From assembly GCF_029227915.1 (NCBI RefSeq), contig NC_079875.1:32371501-32431500 (forward strand): 60,000 nucleotides of DNA, read 5' to 3'. Below, piece by piece: positions 57,131-60,000 of the stretch; the first letter of the stretch is position 1, and the number at the start of each line of letters is the position of its first letter. A model generated the notes under the pieces. The model saw nothing but the letters and a program-made list of their open reading frames with translations, did not search any database and was not told where the DNA came from. Position numbers and translations under genes: made by a program. The stretch is from Hydractinia symbiolongicarpus. Lineage: Eukaryota > Cnidaria > Hydrozoa > Anthoathecata > Hydractiniidae.

Positions 57131-57576
57131 GGTTGCATATAAGAACCCAACGCCCACACTGCACAAGTTCTTCAGATGTACCATACAGCTTACAGTTACC
57201 CACCCTCCCACCCTTATATATTGATTTTCTTCACCTATTTTTTCTTTGTTTTATGTCATCAACACGCCTATGAATGGTGGATGTGAGATACCAATTCGAT
57301 TTATCACCGTTGTGCAATGGAATCGAATCGAAATCAAAATATCATGGATGTCTCCATTGCAACAAAGACAACTGCATCACAACTGTTACGGGGGGACACA
57401 GCACAACACAACCAAACGAATTTTAGTCCAGAGGTAGAAACAAAGAGTCTATAGGTAGTCTTTAATTTAATTGATGGGTGTGTTGGGCCTCCTTCGTCAG
57501 CTGTTTAGGCAAGTAATGTGTTGATACAAGTCATTGTAGAAACATTGTAGAATAAGAGCACCAGTAACTAGCATGT
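57131..57576. other. Non-genic stretch
   Basis: Just upstream (5', minus strand) of the readable part of RTE copy B and possibly including its 5' UTR. No coding signal. Confidence 0.4.
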
Positions 57577-57900
57577 GCCTGACGCTCAGGACATGTCGAT
57601 GCACCTGAGGCTCAGGGCATCTCTAGTGTAGTCATCATGTGAATAAGAGACATGCGCTTGACGCTCAGGGCATGATGAAGACCCTGACGCTCGCGACATC
57701 TCTCATTCACCTGACGCTCAGGGTGTGGAGTAAAACACCATAACTAACATGTGCCTGACACTCAGGACATGTCAATGCGTCTGACACTCAGTGTATCTCA
57801 TCCGTCTCATGCACCTGACGCTCAGGGCACAAAGACGCCTATAATGCATATCCTGAGCGTCAGGATATGCATTATATATTTGTGCATATCCTGACGCTCT
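57577..57900 (+). repeat. Irregular array of a CCTGACGCTCAGG-type motif
   Basis: About ten copies of a motif close to CCTGACGCTCAGGRCAT, spaced unevenly by 15-50 bases. Most are direct. One, at about 57850, is inverted and forms a larger palindrome, TGCATATCC-TGAGCGTCA-GGATATGCA. The core CTGA-CGC-TCAG is itself an interrupted palindrome. It abuts the endonuclease fragment of LINE-C. Function unknown. Confidence 0.85.
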
Positions 57901-59001
57901 AGTAGATTTAGTTTTAGTTTTGTATTTTCCTTCCATAATTAAAAGATTAGGTAGGTGGTCAGAGATTTTGCATGTAAAATTTCCACTCACAGAGGAAAAC
58001 TGAATTCCATCAATGTATATAATGTTAAACAATGATGGTTTAGTATTATTAACATGTGGCTAAGGGTTATGACTTAACAAATTATTTAAAAAGGTAGAAG
58101 TTTCAAGGTCTTTATTGAAATTTAAAGAGGTTGTAATTGAAATCTCCAGTGAGAAATAGAATTTTTTTTTCTAAGTTTACTAAGGGTGTTTTCGAGATAA
58201 GTTAAGAAAGCAGTATCATTCTTGCTAAGATGTTGATAGATCGAAGCAATAACACTATTTGGTTTTGTTTTGTGAATTACTTCAACCCACTTACATTCAA
58301 ACTCATTTGTTATAAGAATGGGAGGCAAGATCTTTTCTGGGTATAACAGAGAGGTGGTTTGATACAAAAAGCCCACTGCCACTTTTCATTGTACTACCTG
58401 TTTGGTTAAAGAAATTATGATAACCATCCGGGGAGAAGTTGTTGTTGCAAGATTTCTGGTCCCAAGTTTCTGTACGTGAAATAGCATCAAATTACTAGAT
58501 TGAGAAGAGTATTAAGGTTTTCTAAATTACAAGTAAGGGAGGATATGTTGGAGTATAGGATTGAGTAGTTATTTTTTGATACATGTTTACCAAGCTTTGT
58601 GAACTCATCAGAATCATAGTAACCACAATTAATTTGCGTCCATGAAGTTTCAATACTATCAAAAAGAATATTCTATTTTTAACGCTTCTGATTTTGGAGA
58701 GTGAACATTAGCCTGACTTTTGTTTTGGCCTAGGTCAATTTCATTCAAAGGTTTTAATTTTAGTAAATTTCTTCTCATATTTTCGCATTTTCTAATAAAT
58801 AACCCATTCTGAATGATTTGAGTTTTATTGTCAATCAGTGTGTATGGCAGAGCCTCACTTGCACAAAGTAGTTAATGAAATTTTAGAGCACCGTAAATGT
58901 AACCAAGTGTTGCACACATCACAACAGATGCTGTTACGGTTATGATCCACTATATAATCACATTGCTTACAGATTGTATTTTCTGTTTCTGTTTCTGTCA
59001 T
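57901..59001 (-). mobile_element. LINE-C: PHD plus endonuclease fragment of another non-LTR element
   Basis: On the minus strand, ATG at 59001 begins a partial PHD-type finger (ICKQCDYIV, ICCDVCNTWLHLRC) that soon hits a stop. The endonuclease follows in pieces: FECKWVEVIHKTKPNSVIAS, IYQHLSKNDTAFLTYLENTL, then FTCKISDHLPNLLIMEGKY. This is the same order as in LINE-A and LINE-B but a different sequence. No reverse transcriptase remains. Several stops: dead. Confidence 0.8.
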
Positions 59002-59564
59002 TAGAGAGATTTTTTAAACAAACAACATTCTTTTATTGTAAATAAGTTTATATTTGTTTCTTGATCTATTTTCCTAACTGCTTATGTTTTTTTTATTTAA
59101 TTCACAACTCAGGGTAGTATTGTCATAAGATCACCATGTAATGTAATTAATGTAATTCAGATTAGATCGCAATGTTGATGCTAAAAAATTTGTGAACATG
59201 ACAGTATCGTTGATTGTGCCTGTCCATAATGTTAGGTGTCATGATTCCCGTTTATCATCATCATCACAGGGTGGCCACAAGTCATGGAATTTCTGGAAAT
59301 CATGGAAAAGTCATTTTTTTGAACAGTTTCATTGTCAAGCTTTGTTGCAATATAACATAGTTGTCTTTGGTTTTATTATATTATAAATTTGTTTTATTAT
59401 ACATTATGTCATGTGACTGCTTAGTTTACAAGCAATGATAACTTATATTGATGTAATCTGTGTGGTAAAATCGTTTTCAATCAATGTTTCTTCTAAGGAA
59501 GGGAGTCCTAGCATAGTTCTAGCTTGTAGCATGGGACAGGAATATATTTGTTCTTAGAAAGTAA

Positions 59565-60000
59565 AGATCACCTTGCCATTACCTTGAAGCTCCTAAAGAA
59601 GCTGAGCCAAGGGAAACGATCAAGTCTTTCATTGTATCAAGCAACGTGCTTTGCTCCGAGATCCTCTGGGCTTTGAACGTTGTCAAGTCCCAAGTAATGT
59701 TCAACGACAGTGACATTGCCAAAGATTTTAAACTTGGTAAAACGAAGTGCACATATCTCATTAACTTTGGCTTAGCTCCTTATTTCAAGCAAGAACTTTT
59801 GAACTCAATAAAAGCATCATCTCATTTTGTTGTGTCTTTTGATGAATATTTAAATCGTGTAGTCCAAGATGACCAAATGGACATTCAAATACGTTTTTGG
59901 AACGAATCTGAGAATGTAGTCAGTACAAGGTATCTAGATTCAAGATTTATAAAACGACCAAACGCAAAAAATCTTGTCACTGAATTGAAGGACTCGTTGG
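59565..60000 (+). CDS. hAT-like transposase or derived protein, N-terminal part (runs off the window)
   Basis: The frame is open from 59565 to the right edge. It reads SNVLCSEILWALNVVKSQVM, FNDSDIAKDFKLGKTKCTYL, INFGLAPYFKQELLNSIK, SHFVVSFDEYLNRVVQDDQM and DIQIRFWNESENVVSTRYL. The pattern SDIAK-F-GKTKC-YL-FGLAPYFK, then F-V-FDE-LN, is one I associate with hAT-type transposase-like proteins common in marine invertebrates, before the catalytic core. No start or splice acceptor was fixed. No inactivating change is visible in the part present. Confidence 0.5.

Overview
This is a 60 kb piece of an AT-rich, intron-rich animal genome. Two large host genes read cleanly across many GT-AG introns: a thrombospondin on the + strand and a PCSK5/6-type (Furin-2-like) proprotein convertase on the - strand. 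The rest is mostly transposable elements. Short introns, a thrombospondin without TSP1 or VWC domains, THAP/SWIM DNA transposons and LINEs carrying PHD fingers suggest a cnidarian, perhaps a medusozoan. That assignment is inference, because there is no rRNA or mitochondrial marker in the window.

Layout. 0-5 kb: a decayed LINE (LINE-A, - strand) lies against a two-gene DNA transposon with a THAP transposase and a SWIM/PHD partner. 5-13 kb: no host gene I can support; local duplications, a 61-bp-arm palindrome, a MITE, a 14-bp minisatellite and a GIY-YIG retroelement scrap. 13.7-16.2 kb: a wrecked Ty3/gypsy pol. 16.2-16.6 kb: a deletion derivative of LINE-B. 17.1-19.9 kb: the last two exons of an unidentified host gene with a coiled-coil C-terminus. 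21.5-29.1 kb: thrombospondin, 24 exons, 1001 codons plus stop. 29.8-48.3 kb: the convertase, 20 exons, 1669 codons plus stop. Its second intron (8.5 kb) holds a TA-flanked MITE, an RTE-like LINE (copy A), an almost full-length LINE-B nested in copy A, and a SINE. 50-60 kb: a tRNA-like gene, a second SINE copy, a LINE fragment, RTE-like copy B with a Helitron inside it and a TA-flanked element inside the Helitron, an array of a partly palindromic motif, a third PHD-bearing LINE (LINE-C), and at the right edge the start of a hAT-like transposase.

How the genes relate. Thrombospondin and convertase are convergent, with stop codons 644 bp apart and candidate poly(A) signals under 200 bp apart. 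Both act in the secretory pathway or extracellular matrix, and whether they work together is open. The exon models were assembled by hand. Each keeps one open frame across all its junctions, which is the main support for them.

The most informative structures are the nested insertions, which can be read to base precision by comparing RTE copies A and B, and the recurrence of PHD-type zinc fingers in five different transposon proteins.
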